Part shown: piece by piece, positions 25,145-32,852 of the stretch | Numbering within the stretch: position 1 is the stretch's first letter | How the letters are laid out: each line of letters starts with the position of its first letter | Translations under genes and position numbers: made by a program | Notes under the pieces: model-generated | What the model saw: only the letters and a program-made list of their open reading frames with translations | What the model was told of the DNA's origin: nothing | Database searches by the model: none | Source: Synechococcus sp. HK01-R | Lineage (GTDB): Bacteria; Cyanobacteriota; Cyanobacteriia; PCC-6307; Cyanobiaceae | DNA length: 64,000 nt | Assembly (NCBI RefSeq): GCF_014217855.1 | Contig: NZ_CP059059.1 | Location: 744,001-808,000, forward strand | Reading direction: 5' to 3'

Positions 25145-27170
25145 CCTTGCCGGACAGACGCTACAGCGCAATCGCCTCTGGTTGGCTCAGGCCGCTCCGG
25201 CGCTTGCTGCTGAGCTCAGTGATGAAGCGGTGAATGGGATCACGTTGCGTCAATGCAGCATCGATGCTGATGGCGATCAGGCCGACTGTGATCTTTACTT
25301 CGCAGACGAACGGGCTCTCGAGGGATGCAACCAGACCTTGGCTGCACTGTTGAGTCAGCAGCTCAAGCGCACCGATGGTGTGGCGATGCCCAGGCCACTG
25401 CGCTCCTCATCTCTCGAGAATGCTTCGGAACCGGGCTCCATCCTTGCGGAGATGGTGAACAAACACCGAGAGGTGCTTCTCGACCATCTACCCGCCATCC
25501 CTGCTTCAGATGCAGTGCTTGGTATCCAAAAGCCGCCCTATCGCAATCTGGTGATTTTCGGCAGCTTGATGCTGGTGCCGTTGTTGCCCTATCTGCAGAG
25601 CCTCCCCAACAGCCCCTGGATCAGCCTCACCCTGATTGAAGATGATCCCAAACAGCTCGCGGCCACCCTTTCGCTGATCAACCTTGAGGCCCTGGTGGAT
25701 CTGTGTCGATCGCAGGCGATCAGCCTCACCTTGCATATGGACGAGAGCAAAACCAATCTCCAGGATCGACTTTACACCCAGCTCAGCAGCGACAATCCCA
25801 CCTTGCTCTATGGCTGGCAGACCCTGCGTAGCCCCGTGCGCTCGCCGGTGCTGATGGAGTTGCACAGCTGGTTGCATGCCCCAGAAGGTGCGGCCCAGCA
25901 TGTTCTGGGCTTGCTCGGCTTCGCCACCGATGAGATCAATCAGACCCATCAGGCTCTCTGGAATGCCCTTACGCAGAAGCCCTTGAGGGTGTTGGCGCCT
26001 GAGCAGCTAAGAGCCGACGTGCCCGTTGTATTGGTTGCTAGTGGGCCATCCCTGGATGATCAACTCACTTGGTTACGTGAGTATCAGCAGACTTTGAATC
26101 TGGTGGCAGCCGGTAGTGCCCTTGGTGCCCTGTTGCGTGCAGGGATTCGCCCAGCAGCGGTTGTGTTTCTTGAGAGAGATTCAGAGGTTTACGCAGTGCT
26201 TTGCGATCTTCTTGCTGATGGCTTTAGTCTTGATGGCATCACCTTGTTGGCCAGCTCTACAATTGATCCTCGTGTACCGGCGCTGTTTTCTCAGACAGCT
26301 TTCTTCCATCGCCCCGTGGCGGCTGCTACCGGCCTGTTCCCTAACGACCAGTCCGCCACCTTGCCGGTGTGCGGCCCCCATGTAATCAATGCCGCTCTCG
26401 AGGCGCTGCTCTGTCTGGGCAGCCGGCAACTGCTGCTGGTGGGGGCCGACTTTGCGGCCCGGCAGCGTGATTACCCTCGTGCTGAGGGTGCTCTCGGTGA
26501 ATCGCCGCGTGAGTTCACGATTCCAGTTCGCGGCAACCTTGGCCGCACCGTGTTTTCCGAACCCGGCTTGCTGCATACCGGCTACCTCCTCAATCGAGTG
26601 ATCGTGTCGACCCCCCAAGCTCAGGTGTGGCGACTTGGAGAGGGAGCCGTGCTCGAGGCGGCCCAAACGGTGAAAAGTTCCACTGAGCTTGCGCAGCGTT
26701 TCGGTAGTGCGCCGAATGCGCTCGCTGCGGCGCTGCAGGAGCTGCCCTCGACCAGCTTCAGCCGCGATGATTGTTCCGGTTTTTTTGATTTGGTGGAGAC
26801 TGATCTGCAGGCTTGGGCCGAGGAGCTCAGTCAAGCGGCAGAGGTTGCTGAGGGTTGGTCGCGCCCCCTGGCCGAGGCGATCGCACCGCTGCTGCAGCGT
26901 TTGCATGACGGGGATTCGCGGCAGCGCCGTCTGCTTGCTCAGTTGTTGTGCCAGCCGTTGTTCTTTTCGGCGATGTCTATGCACGACGCGCCCTCCGGCG
27001 ATCAGAAAGTCTTCGCTCATGCCCGCCACCAGTTCCTCGCCAGCGTGCAGCTGATGCAGGCGGTGGTGCGCCAATGGATTGCCGTGATGCGCCCATGGCT
27101 TAGAGCGCCGCAGCTCCCACTCTGGGATCCAGAATGGATCCGCAGCCGCTTTTGCAGATCAGTAGCTTAA
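25137..27170 (+). CDS. Maf/DUF115 glycosyltransferase-like protein 2
   Basis: Second Maf-family protein, 677 residues from the ATG at 25137, with VVLVASGPSLDDQL (297-310) in the DUF115 core, AAGSALGALLRAGIRPAAVVFLERD, and NAALEALLCLGSRQLLLVGADF. The two Maf proteins are clearly related but differ at the ends and in base composition (this gene is more GC-rich), which argues against recent duplication in place. Two copies could serve two acceptors or two sugar variants. The 8-base overlap with the first gene indicates co-expression. Confidence 0.85.
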   Translation: MPDLAGQTLQRNRLWLAQAAPALAAELSDEAVNGITLRQCSIDADGDQADCDLYFADERALEGCNQTLAALLSQQLKRTDGVAMPRPLRSSSLENASEPGSILAEMVNKHREVLLDHLPAIPASDAVLGIQKPPYRNLVIFGSLMLVPLLPYLQSLPNSPWISLTLIEDDPKQLAATLSLINLEALVDLCRSQAISLTLHMDESKTNLQDRLYTQLSSDNPTLLYGWQTLRSPVRSPVLMELHSWLHAPEGAAQHVLGLLGFATDEINQTHQALWNALTQKPLRVLAPEQLRADVPVVLVASGPSLDDQLTWLREYQQTLNLVAAGSALGALLRAGIRPAAVVFLERDSEVYAVLCDLLADGFSLDGITLLASSTIDPRVPALFSQTAFFHRPVAAATGLFPNDQSATLPVCGPHVINAALEALLCLGSRQLLLVGADFAARQRDYPRAEGALGESPREFTIPVRGNLGRTVFSEPGLLHTGYLLNRVIVSTPQAQVWRLGEGAVLEAAQTVKSSTELAQRFGSAPNALAAALQELPSTSFSRDDCSGFFDLVETDLQAWAEELSQAAEVAEGWSRPLAEAIAPLLQRLHDGDSRQRRLLAQLLCQPLFFSAMSMHDAPSGDQKVFAHARHQFLASVQLMQAVVRQWIAVMRPWLRAPQLPLWDPEWIRSRFCRSVA

Positions 27171-27198
27171 GGTTTGCCTTTAAAGATTATCAACTATC

Positions 27199-27351
27199 AT
27201 GTTACCCCTCCCTCCCACTCGTACGGTTCAATACCATCATCGCGTTGCAGATGTGATCATTTTTAGTCGCTCAGATTTTGATTCTTTAGGAAAACTATCT
27301 CAATCAATGATTGATTGGCTACTTCTTAATCAAAATTGCTTCTTCGCTTGA
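27199..27351 (+). CDS. Small hypothetical protein, 50 residues
   Basis: An ATG-started frame encodes 50 residues beginning MLPLPPTRTVQYHH and ending NQNCFFA. It lies in the AT-rich junction between the second Maf gene and the methyltransferase, ending 20 bases before the methyltransferase ATG. No family is recognised and no clear ribosome-binding site is seen. It may be a leader peptide, a gene remnant or chance. Confidence 0.25.
   Translation: MLPLPPTRTVQYHHRVADVIIFSRSDFDSLGKLSQSMIDWLLLNQNCFFA
27301..27317. repeat. Inverted repeat CAATCAA-TGA-TTGATTG
   Basis: Perfect 7-bp arms with a 3-base centre, inside the intergenic region at the left edge of the AT-rich segment. It might bind a regulator or mark an insertion junction. 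Confidence 0.4.
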
Positions 27352-27368
27352 CTTTCAGGAAGTCAAGC
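27346..27368. promoter_or_regulatory. Perfect hairpin before the methyltransferase start
   Basis: GCTTGACTT and AAGTCAAGC form a 9-bp perfect stem around TCAGG. The stem ends 3 bases before the ATG at 27372, so in RNA it would hide the ribosome-binding region. No T-run follows. It may limit translation or act as an attenuator together with the small upstream frame. Confidence 0.45.
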
Positions 27369-27371
27369 ATT

Positions 27372-28367
27372 ATGATAAATCATTTCCTTTCGGCTTTTGG
27401 TTTTATGACTTTAGATTCTTCGAATCAGTTAAAGCTTCATTCTAGTCGTCAAGAGCAACTAAGCAAATCAACGCAGTATATACAGTCGTTTTTGAATAAC
27501 CTAGATCAATCGACAGCGTATCAAGTAAGCCCATGTCCAACTTGTAGTAGCATAAAAGCGAATATCCTGTTCGAAAAAAACGGTGGTCAATACGCCTTTT
27601 GCACCCATTGTGAACACGTATTTTTGGCTAAATCACTTAAGCCTGGTCATTTAATTGATTTTTATTCTAATTATCCAACATCGAGTCTCGATTGGCATCA
27701 AAATGAATCCGATTTCTACATTAAAATTTATAATTCTGGTCTTGACATGATTGATTTGGATCATAAGTCAGCCAAGCTTTTAGATATTGGATGCTCGGGT
27801 GGCTTGTTTCTTTCAATGACTGCAGATCGTGGTTACGTTGGTTTTGGAGTAGAGCCAAATGCAAAAGAGCCTTTATATGCTAGAGAACATGGTATTAATG
27901 TTGTCGGAAAAACTATTTATGACCTTTCCGTTCATGAAAAATATGACGTCATTACGATGTGGGATGTGCTGGAGCATATTGATTCGCCAGTTGACTATAT
28001 TCAAAAATTAAAGCACTATCTTAGCCCAGGTGGAGTTATTTTTGTCCAGGTTCCCACCTGCGACTCTATAGCCGCCAGAATTATGAGGGAAAAATCCAAT
28101 ATGTTTGATGGCATAGAGCATCTAACCCTATTTAGCAATAAAAGTTTAGATTTATGCTTCTCAAGATCTGGTTTCATTAAATTAAATACTAAGAGTGTTA
28201 TCTCCGATGTTTTTGCTTTAAAGAATTACTTGTTATATGAAGCAGATCCTTACTTGCCATCCAGTTCAACGCCCAGCCATAGCTTTACTGATCTAATTAA
28301 TTTTGACGCGATCGAAGCCAATTCTTCCGGCTATAAAATTCAAGCTTGTTATCAGTTGCTGCCATGA
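27372..28367 (+). CDS. SAM-dependent methyltransferase with N-terminal zinc ribbon
   Basis: A 331-residue protein. Cysteines in CPTC (55-58) and CTHC (77-80) form a likely zinc ribbon, LLDIGCSGGLF (136-146) is the SAM-binding loop, and DVITMWDVLEHIDSPVDYI the following acidic motif. Sugar C- and O-methyltransferases share this zinc-ribbon plus class I methyltransferase plan. I preferred the ATG at 27372 to a TTG 36 bases upstream. It opens the AT-rich operon and its stop overlaps the amidotransferase ATG (ATGA), so it probably modifies the same sugar. Confidence 0.8.
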   Translation: MINHFLSAFGFMTLDSSNQLKLHSSRQEQLSKSTQYIQSFLNNLDQSTAYQVSPCPTCSSIKANILFEKNGGQYAFCTHCEHVFLAKSLKPGHLIDFYSNYPTSSLDWHQNESDFYIKIYNSGLDMIDLDHKSAKLLDIGCSGGLFLSMTADRGYVGFGVEPNAKEPLYAREHGINVVGKTIYDLSVHEKYDVITMWDVLEHIDSPVDYIQKLKHYLSPGGVIFVQVPTCDSIAARIMREKSNMFDGIEHLTLFSNKSLDLCFSRSGFIKLNTKSVISDVFALKNYLLYEADPYLPSSSTPSHSFTDLINFDAIEANSSGYKIQACYQLLP

Positions 28368-29524
28368 ATCACATTTACTATTGCAAGAGATGCTTGTATC
28401 CATCAAGTAAGCCAGATTTGTGGTTCAAAGATGGAGTCTGTGGAGCTTGTCATTCTTTCGATAAAAGATCCCATTATGATTGGAAAAATGGACCTCAAGT
28501 ATTACGAGAAATCATACATCAAAATAAGGTCAATCCTTCATATGATTGTATTGTGCCTGTCTCTGGTGGGAAAGACAGTACTTATCAAGCATGGAAGCTC
28601 TTAAGGGAAGGTTATAACCCGTTGTGCGTTACAGCGCCAACAGATCAGTTGACTCCTTTAGGACGAAAAAACATTGAAAATCTCAAAACATTAGGTTGTG
28701 ACTATATTGAAATTTCAGTTAATCAGCAGGTGCGAAATAAGATAAACCGGCATGCATTTTTTAATGTTGGCGATATTCAGTGGCCCGAGCATGTGTTAAT
28801 ATACACTATCCCTGTCCACGCTGCTGTATTATTCAAAATTCCTATCATTGTTTGGGGAGAATGCCCGCAACGTGAATATGGTGCCGGAAAGCCCGAAGAC
28901 GCGACCTTAAAATATTTTGACCGAAGAGTATTGGAGGAGTACGGCAGTCTTAATGGGTTGAGAGTATCAGATTTGCTCAATATCGATGGTATAAATGCAA
29001 GAGACTTGTATTTCTATGAGTATCCTGCGGCAGATAAGGTTGAAGAACTGGGAATCAAGGGTTTGTATCTAGACAACTATTTTCCATGGAATGGAATTTC
29101 AAATGTTACAATAGCCCAATCAATCGGTTTTCAGACTTACCATGAACCAATTCTTGGAACAATTGCTAATTATGAGAATCTCGATAATTATGTTCACGGT
29201 ATTCATGATTACTTAAAGTATTTAAAGTTTGGTTTCGGAAGAGCTACCGATGTGGCTTGCAACTTAATTCGTCGCAATCTTTTGATGCGTGATGATGCCA
29301 TCGATCTTGTTGCCAAAAACGACGGCTTATTCCCAAGTCACTATATGCATAAGTCACTTGAGGAGATATTGAATGCATACAATATTTCAATGCAACAATT
29401 TAGCGACATATGCGATGAATTTACTAATTATGATTTGTTTCAAACTACTCCTAGCGGTGAATTGATTTTGCGCCCTGACGGGTCGCCTCGTTTGCTAGCC
29501 GATTTTTCTTGCGTCAGCAATTAG
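28364..29524 (+). CDS. N-acetyl sugar amidotransferase (WbpG/WbuX/PseA family)
   Basis: This family turns an acetamido group of a sugar into an acetamidino group using ammonia supplied by HisH/HisF-like partners. The 386-residue protein has zinc-type Cys pairs (C7-x2-C10, C26-x2-C29) and the ATP-pyrophosphatase PP-loop PVSGGKDS (65-72), as in the characterised WbpG and PseA proteins. GRATDVACNLIRR in the C-terminal part is also conserved in the family. The ATG overlaps the methyltransferase stop. In Campylobacter, PseA makes the acetamidino form of pseudaminic acid, which matches the pse genes around it. Confidence 0.88.
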   Translation: MNHIYYCKRCLYPSSKPDLWFKDGVCGACHSFDKRSHYDWKNGPQVLREIIHQNKVNPSYDCIVPVSGGKDSTYQAWKLLREGYNPLCVTAPTDQLTPLGRKNIENLKTLGCDYIEISVNQQVRNKINRHAFFNVGDIQWPEHVLIYTIPVHAAVLFKIPIIVWGECPQREYGAGKPEDATLKYFDRRVLEEYGSLNGLRVSDLLNIDGINARDLYFYEYPAADKVEELGIKGLYLDNYFPWNGISNVTIAQSIGFQTYHEPILGTIANYENLDNYVHGIHDYLKYLKFGFGRATDVACNLIRRNLLMRDDAIDLVAKNDGLFPSHYMHKSLEEILNAYNISMQQFSDICDEFTNYDLFQTTPSGELILRPDGSPRLLADFSCVSN

Positions 29525-29534
29525 GGATGTAGAT

Positions 29535-30164
29535 ATGATTAAAATAGTTAATTTTCCTTTTTGCAATATTTCCAGTGTCTTGCGTTGTCTCGATAATCTT
29601 GGAGTTGACTTTTCTGTTTTGAATAATTCTTCCGAGATTAATTCGGATGATATTGTTGTTTTGCCTGGTGTTGGAACGTTTCAAGAAGGCATGAATTTTC
29701 TACGCCAGAATGGTTATGTCCCAGCTTTGACTAATCATGCGCTTTCAGAAGGCAGGATTATTGGTATTTGTTTAGGCATGCAGTTGTTGCTTTCAAGGAG
29801 TGAGGAAAGCCCGTGCGTAAGTGGGCTTTCACTTATCCCTGGCGCGTGTTCACAATTGCCCGCTTGCAATGATTTCCTGGTTCCACATATAGGTTGGAAT
29901 AGTATTAGCCACAATCCTTTATGTACTGATTCTTTTGCCTTTTTGGGAAGTGAATCTTCGTCACTTTATAGTTCAAAGGATTTCTACTTTGTGCATTCTT
30001 ACGTGGCGTGTGCGGAAAATCAGAGCTCTGAAATGTTTTATTTTGATCATCCACGCGGGCGCATGGTTGCAGCTTTGTGTAATTCGAATACCGTTGGTTT
30101 TCAGTTTCATCCAGAAAAAAGTGGTCCAGCAGGCTACGAGTTGCTTCTGCGATTTTTACGATGA
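29535..30164 (+). CDS. HisH-like glutamine amidotransferase (WbuY type)
   Basis: A class I glutaminase of 209 residues that would release ammonia from glutamine for the sugar amidotransferase. The nucleophile is Cys79 in GICLGMQ, and His192/Glu194 in FHPEKS complete the triad. LPGVGTF is the oxyanion strand region. Sequence is of HisH type, but its place between WbuX-like and HisF-like genes and far from other histidine genes points to sugar amidination, not histidine synthesis. Confidence 0.88.
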   Translation: MIKIVNFPFCNISSVLRCLDNLGVDFSVLNNSSEINSDDIVVLPGVGTFQEGMNFLRQNGYVPALTNHALSEGRIIGICLGMQLLLSRSEESPCVSGLSLIPGACSQLPACNDFLVPHIGWNSISHNPLCTDSFAFLGSESSSLYSSKDFYFVHSYVACAENQSSEMFYFDHPRGRMVAALCNSNTVGFQFHPEKSGPAGYELLLRFLR

Positions 30165-30937
30165 AGAAGCGAATCATCCCCTCCATTCTGTTAAAGTCTG
30201 GGTCTACAAATGCATGTTTGTCCCATCAATTTTCTCCTTGGAGAACTATTGGTACCCTTGCTCAGCAGCTCAAGCTCCACGTCTCGCGTGGCTGTGACGA
30301 GCTCCTTGTCATCAATCCTTATCATGCGTCCGTTGCTTCTTCACCTTTAACTTCTCGACTTGTTAAGCTCATAACTAAAAATACCGATATTCCGGTGGGG
30401 TATTGTGGCGGAATTATCTCGACTCAAATTGCCGTACAATCCATTAATGAATGTTTCGATAAAGTTTTTGTTACGAGAGCTTTTCTCGATGATGACAATA
30501 GCTTGCCTGCTATGGTATCTGTTCTAGGTACCCAAAGTGTCGGTGTTTGCTTGCCGTACGCTTGTGATCGCTCAACTGGAGAAAGGTTTGTATGGGACTT
30601 TAGGCGCCAATCTTTTTTGCGTACTCATCCATTGGAATTTTACATTAGGAAGGCCTCATGCGAGGGAGCAGGGGAAATTTTGCTTTACAGTGTTGAAAGA
30701 GATGGGTCTATGAAGGGTTTTGACGAAGATATTTTGCCTGTTTTAGAGCGCTTGCGCGTTTCACGGCCTTTGCTTTTGGGGGGTGGTGCAGGTAAGCCTA
30801 AGGATTTTGTTTCGGTTTTAAAGTCAGATTATGTTCAAGGAGTAGTTGCAGCCTCGATTTTCTCTTTAACAGAAGAGACTCCGAGAACACTTCGTGATTA
30901 TTGCTTGAATGCTGGCATTCCCATGAGGCGAGCCTAA
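30161..30937 (+). CDS. HisF-like ammonia-channel protein (WbuZ type)
   Basis: A 258-residue beta/alpha-barrel of the HisF family, coupled to the HisH-like gene by ATGA overlap. Known HisF uses two aspartates for the cyclase reaction. Here the first motif reads IPSILLKSG where HisF has IPCLDVKDG, and the strand that should carry the second Asp reads VGVCLPY, so both appear lost. The C-terminal phosphate-binding GGGAGKP is kept. The protein most likely channels ammonia to the amidotransferase and is not a histidine enzyme. The alignment is by eye. Confidence 0.85.
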   Translation: MKKRIIPSILLKSGSTNACLSHQFSPWRTIGTLAQQLKLHVSRGCDELLVINPYHASVASSPLTSRLVKLITKNTDIPVGYCGGIISTQIAVQSINECFDKVFVTRAFLDDDNSLPAMVSVLGTQSVGVCLPYACDRSTGERFVWDFRRQSFLRTHPLEFYIRKASCEGAGEILLYSVERDGSMKGFDEDILPVLERLRVSRPLLLGGGAGKPKDFVSVLKSDYVQGVVAASIFSLTEETPRTLRDYCLNAGIPMRRA

Positions 30938-30964
30938 AGTTGAACTTGAGATATTGTGGCTAGT

Positions 30965-31666
30965 ATGGACTTATGCGTCATTCCTGCACGTGGTGGCAGC
31001 AAGCGTATTCCTCGCAAAAATATTCGCGACTTTTGCGGTAAGCCAATAATTGCATGGTCGATTGAGGCCGCTCATTCCAGTGGTTGTTTCGATCGTGTCG
31101 TTGTTTCGACTGATGATGATGAAATCGCTAATGTGGCTAAGCGGTGGGGTGCTGAAATCCCCTTCAGAAGATCTGTAGAGTTGTCAGATGATTTTGCGGG
31201 GACTATCCCGGTAATCGTCCATGCTGTGGAGTGGTGCATAAATCAGGGTTTAAATCTTGATTCAGTTTGTTGTTTATATGCTACGGCGCCTTTTGTAGAT
31301 TCCGGGGATATTGCAAAAGGTCGAGAATTGTTGAATACTGCTTTGCCTGATCGGTTTGTTTTTTCTGCCACTACCTATTCTTCCCCTATTCAGCGGGCAT
31401 TGCGATTGGATCCGTTGACTGGCCAAGCTCATATGTGGCATCCAGATCAATTTTTTAGAAGGAGTCAAGACCTCGAACCTGCATATCATGATGCTGGGCA
31501 GTTTTACTGGGGCCGAGCACATGCATGGCTTCAGGTTTCAAATCTATTTGAAGGAAGTGTTCCGCTGCTTCTTCCGCGCTGGCGTGTGCAAGATATTGAT
31601 ACACGCGATGACTGGACTCAGGCCGAATTGATGCGAAGAGCTCAGTCTATTCAATTTATTGATTGA
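30965..31666 (+). CDS. pseF: Pseudaminic acid cytidylyltransferase
   Basis: PseF makes CMP-pseudaminic acid from Pse and CTP. The 233-residue protein has CVIPARGGSKRIPRKN with the CTP-binding loop, STDDDEIANVA, and LYATAPFV. The stretch EPAYHDAGQFYWG late in the protein is characteristic of PseF and differs from NeuA and LegF. The ATG at 30965 fits family starts; a GTG nine bases upstream is in frame. It ends the AT-rich segment, and only 1 base separates it from the PIG-L gene. Confidence 0.9.
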   Translation: MDLCVIPARGGSKRIPRKNIRDFCGKPIIAWSIEAAHSSGCFDRVVVSTDDDEIANVAKRWGAEIPFRRSVELSDDFAGTIPVIVHAVEWCINQGLNLDSVCCLYATAPFVDSGDIAKGRELLNTALPDRFVFSATTYSSPIQRALRLDPLTGQAHMWHPDQFFRRSQDLEPAYHDAGQFYWGRAHAWLQVSNLFEGSVPLLLPRWRVQDIDTRDDWTQAELMRRAQSIQFID

Positions 31667-31667
31667 A

Positions 31668-32354
31668 ATGAAAATCGTCCTTGTTGTTGCCGCCCATCCC
31701 GATGACGAAGTGCTTGGCTGCGGTGGCACTATCGCCCGCCACGCTGATGCTGGTGATCAGGTGCAGGTGTTGATCGTCGCGGAAGGAGCGACCTCACGTC
31801 AGGGGCAGCGCAATCGCCAGCAGGCCGGTGATGAGCTCTCCGTGCTCGCCCAGGCTGCACAGGCGGCCGGTTCGATTCTTGGGGCGGCAGGTGTTGAGCT
31901 GTTGAATCTGCCTGATAATCGTCTCGATTCCCTTGACCGTCTTGATCTGATCAAATCGATTGAAGAGCGCATTGCTCGGCATCAGCCCGAGGTGGTGTAC
32001 GTGCACCATGCCGGTGATGTGAATGTGGACCATCGGCGCCTGCATGAAGCGGTGGTCACCGCCTGCCGGCCCACACCAAGACACTGTGTGCGTCGGCTGC
32101 TCAGCTACGAGGTGGCCAGCAGTACGGAGTGGCAGCCCCCTGGCTCAGCCCCGGCCTTTCAGCCCAATTGGTTCATCGACATTTCGGCCCAGTGGGAACG
32201 TAAACGCCAGGCTCTCGAGGCTTATGCCGCTGAGATGCGGCCCTGGCCGCATGCCCGCTCGATCAATGCCCTGGAACATCTGGCCCACTGGCGCGGCGCC
32301 CAGGTGGGCGTGGAAGCTGCGGAGGCGTTCTGCCTCCTGCGGCAGTTGGTGTGA
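31668..32354 (+). CDS. PIG-L/LmbE family deacetylase
   Basis: PIG-L enzymes are zinc deacetylases that remove N-acetyl groups from sugars. The 228-residue protein has AAHPDDEVLGCGGT (metal motif HPDDE) at the N-terminus and VHHAGDVNVDHRRLHEA as the second metal site. Base composition returns to GC-rich here. In this position it could free an amino group so the formyl- or other acyltransferase nearby can act; this is inference from context. It is followed after 9 bases by a hypothetical gene. Confidence 0.88.
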   Translation: MKIVLVVAAHPDDEVLGCGGTIARHADAGDQVQVLIVAEGATSRQGQRNRQQAGDELSVLAQAAQAAGSILGAAGVELLNLPDNRLDSLDRLDLIKSIEERIARHQPEVVYVHHAGDVNVDHRRLHEAVVTACRPTPRHCVRRLLSYEVASSTEWQPPGSAPAFQPNWFIDISAQWERKRQALEAYAAEMRPWPHARSINALEHLAHWRGAQVGVEAAEAFCLLRQLV

Positions 32355-32363
32355 GCAGCTTCG

Positions 32364-32852
32364 ATGACTGTTCTTCGCCAACTTGATCGCTTCCTGCTCT
32401 CCAGCGCCTTCGGCAAAACCCTGCTGGGGCCTATCGATACCACAGGCGCAGCCGTGCTGCTGGGTCTCCCGGCTGATCCGCAGCCTTCGCCACTGCTGGT
32501 CGGTCGCATTACTCTTGTTTTATTGGTTGTCTGCGGCACGTGGTATGGAGTCCGACGTTCCGAGCTGGAGCGAGCTGCGAGCGAGGCACGCAGCCGAGAT
32601 TTCGAGAATCGATTCGAAGCTCTCATCGATGAGGCAACAGACCGCGTTGTTGAGAGAGCAGAACGCGCTGAGGAGGCAGCAGTTGGAGCGCTTCGATCGA
32701 GCCTTTGTGGTCTTGAGGCGCAAGCTGCGGGCGCAGACGTGGCAGCCTCTACCACCGCTCGCGCCTATCTCGCCCTCCTCGAAGGAGAAGGCCTGACGGT
32801 CAGTCCGGCAGATCCTGCTGCTGGTTCCGAAGCTGAGGAACCGTTGGCATGA
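32364..32852 (+). CDS. Hypothetical protein, one membrane helix and helical tail
   Basis: A 162-residue protein with one hydrophobic segment (about residues 45-60) and a charged, Glu/Arg/Ala-rich helix (about 65-120) that may form a coiled coil. No family is recognised. Its place fits an operon: it starts 9 bases after the PIG-L gene and overlaps the pseG start by 4 bases. Codon third positions are less GC-rich than in neighbours, and a second frame (32545-32796) over the same DNA also encodes a plausible coiled coil, so the frame choice is uncertain. Confidence 0.45.
   Translation: MTVLRQLDRFLLSSAFGKTLLGPIDTTGAAVLLGLPADPQPSPLLVGRITLVLLVVCGTWYGVRRSELERAASEARSRDFENRFEALIDEATDRVVERAERAEEAAVGALRSSLCGLEAQAAGADVAASTTARAYLALLEGEGLTVSPADPAAGSEAEEPLA

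Noticed and set aside
23132-27170. DUF115 genes as pterin pyrophosphokinases
   Set aside because: The core is shared with archaeal MptE-like proteins, but the length, tandem arrangement and pse context fit Maf glycosyltransferases better.
29535-30937. Histidine biosynthesis genes hisH and hisF
   Set aside because: They sit next to a sugar amidotransferase and pseF, the HisF-like protein seems to lack both catalytic Asp residues, and no other his gene is near.
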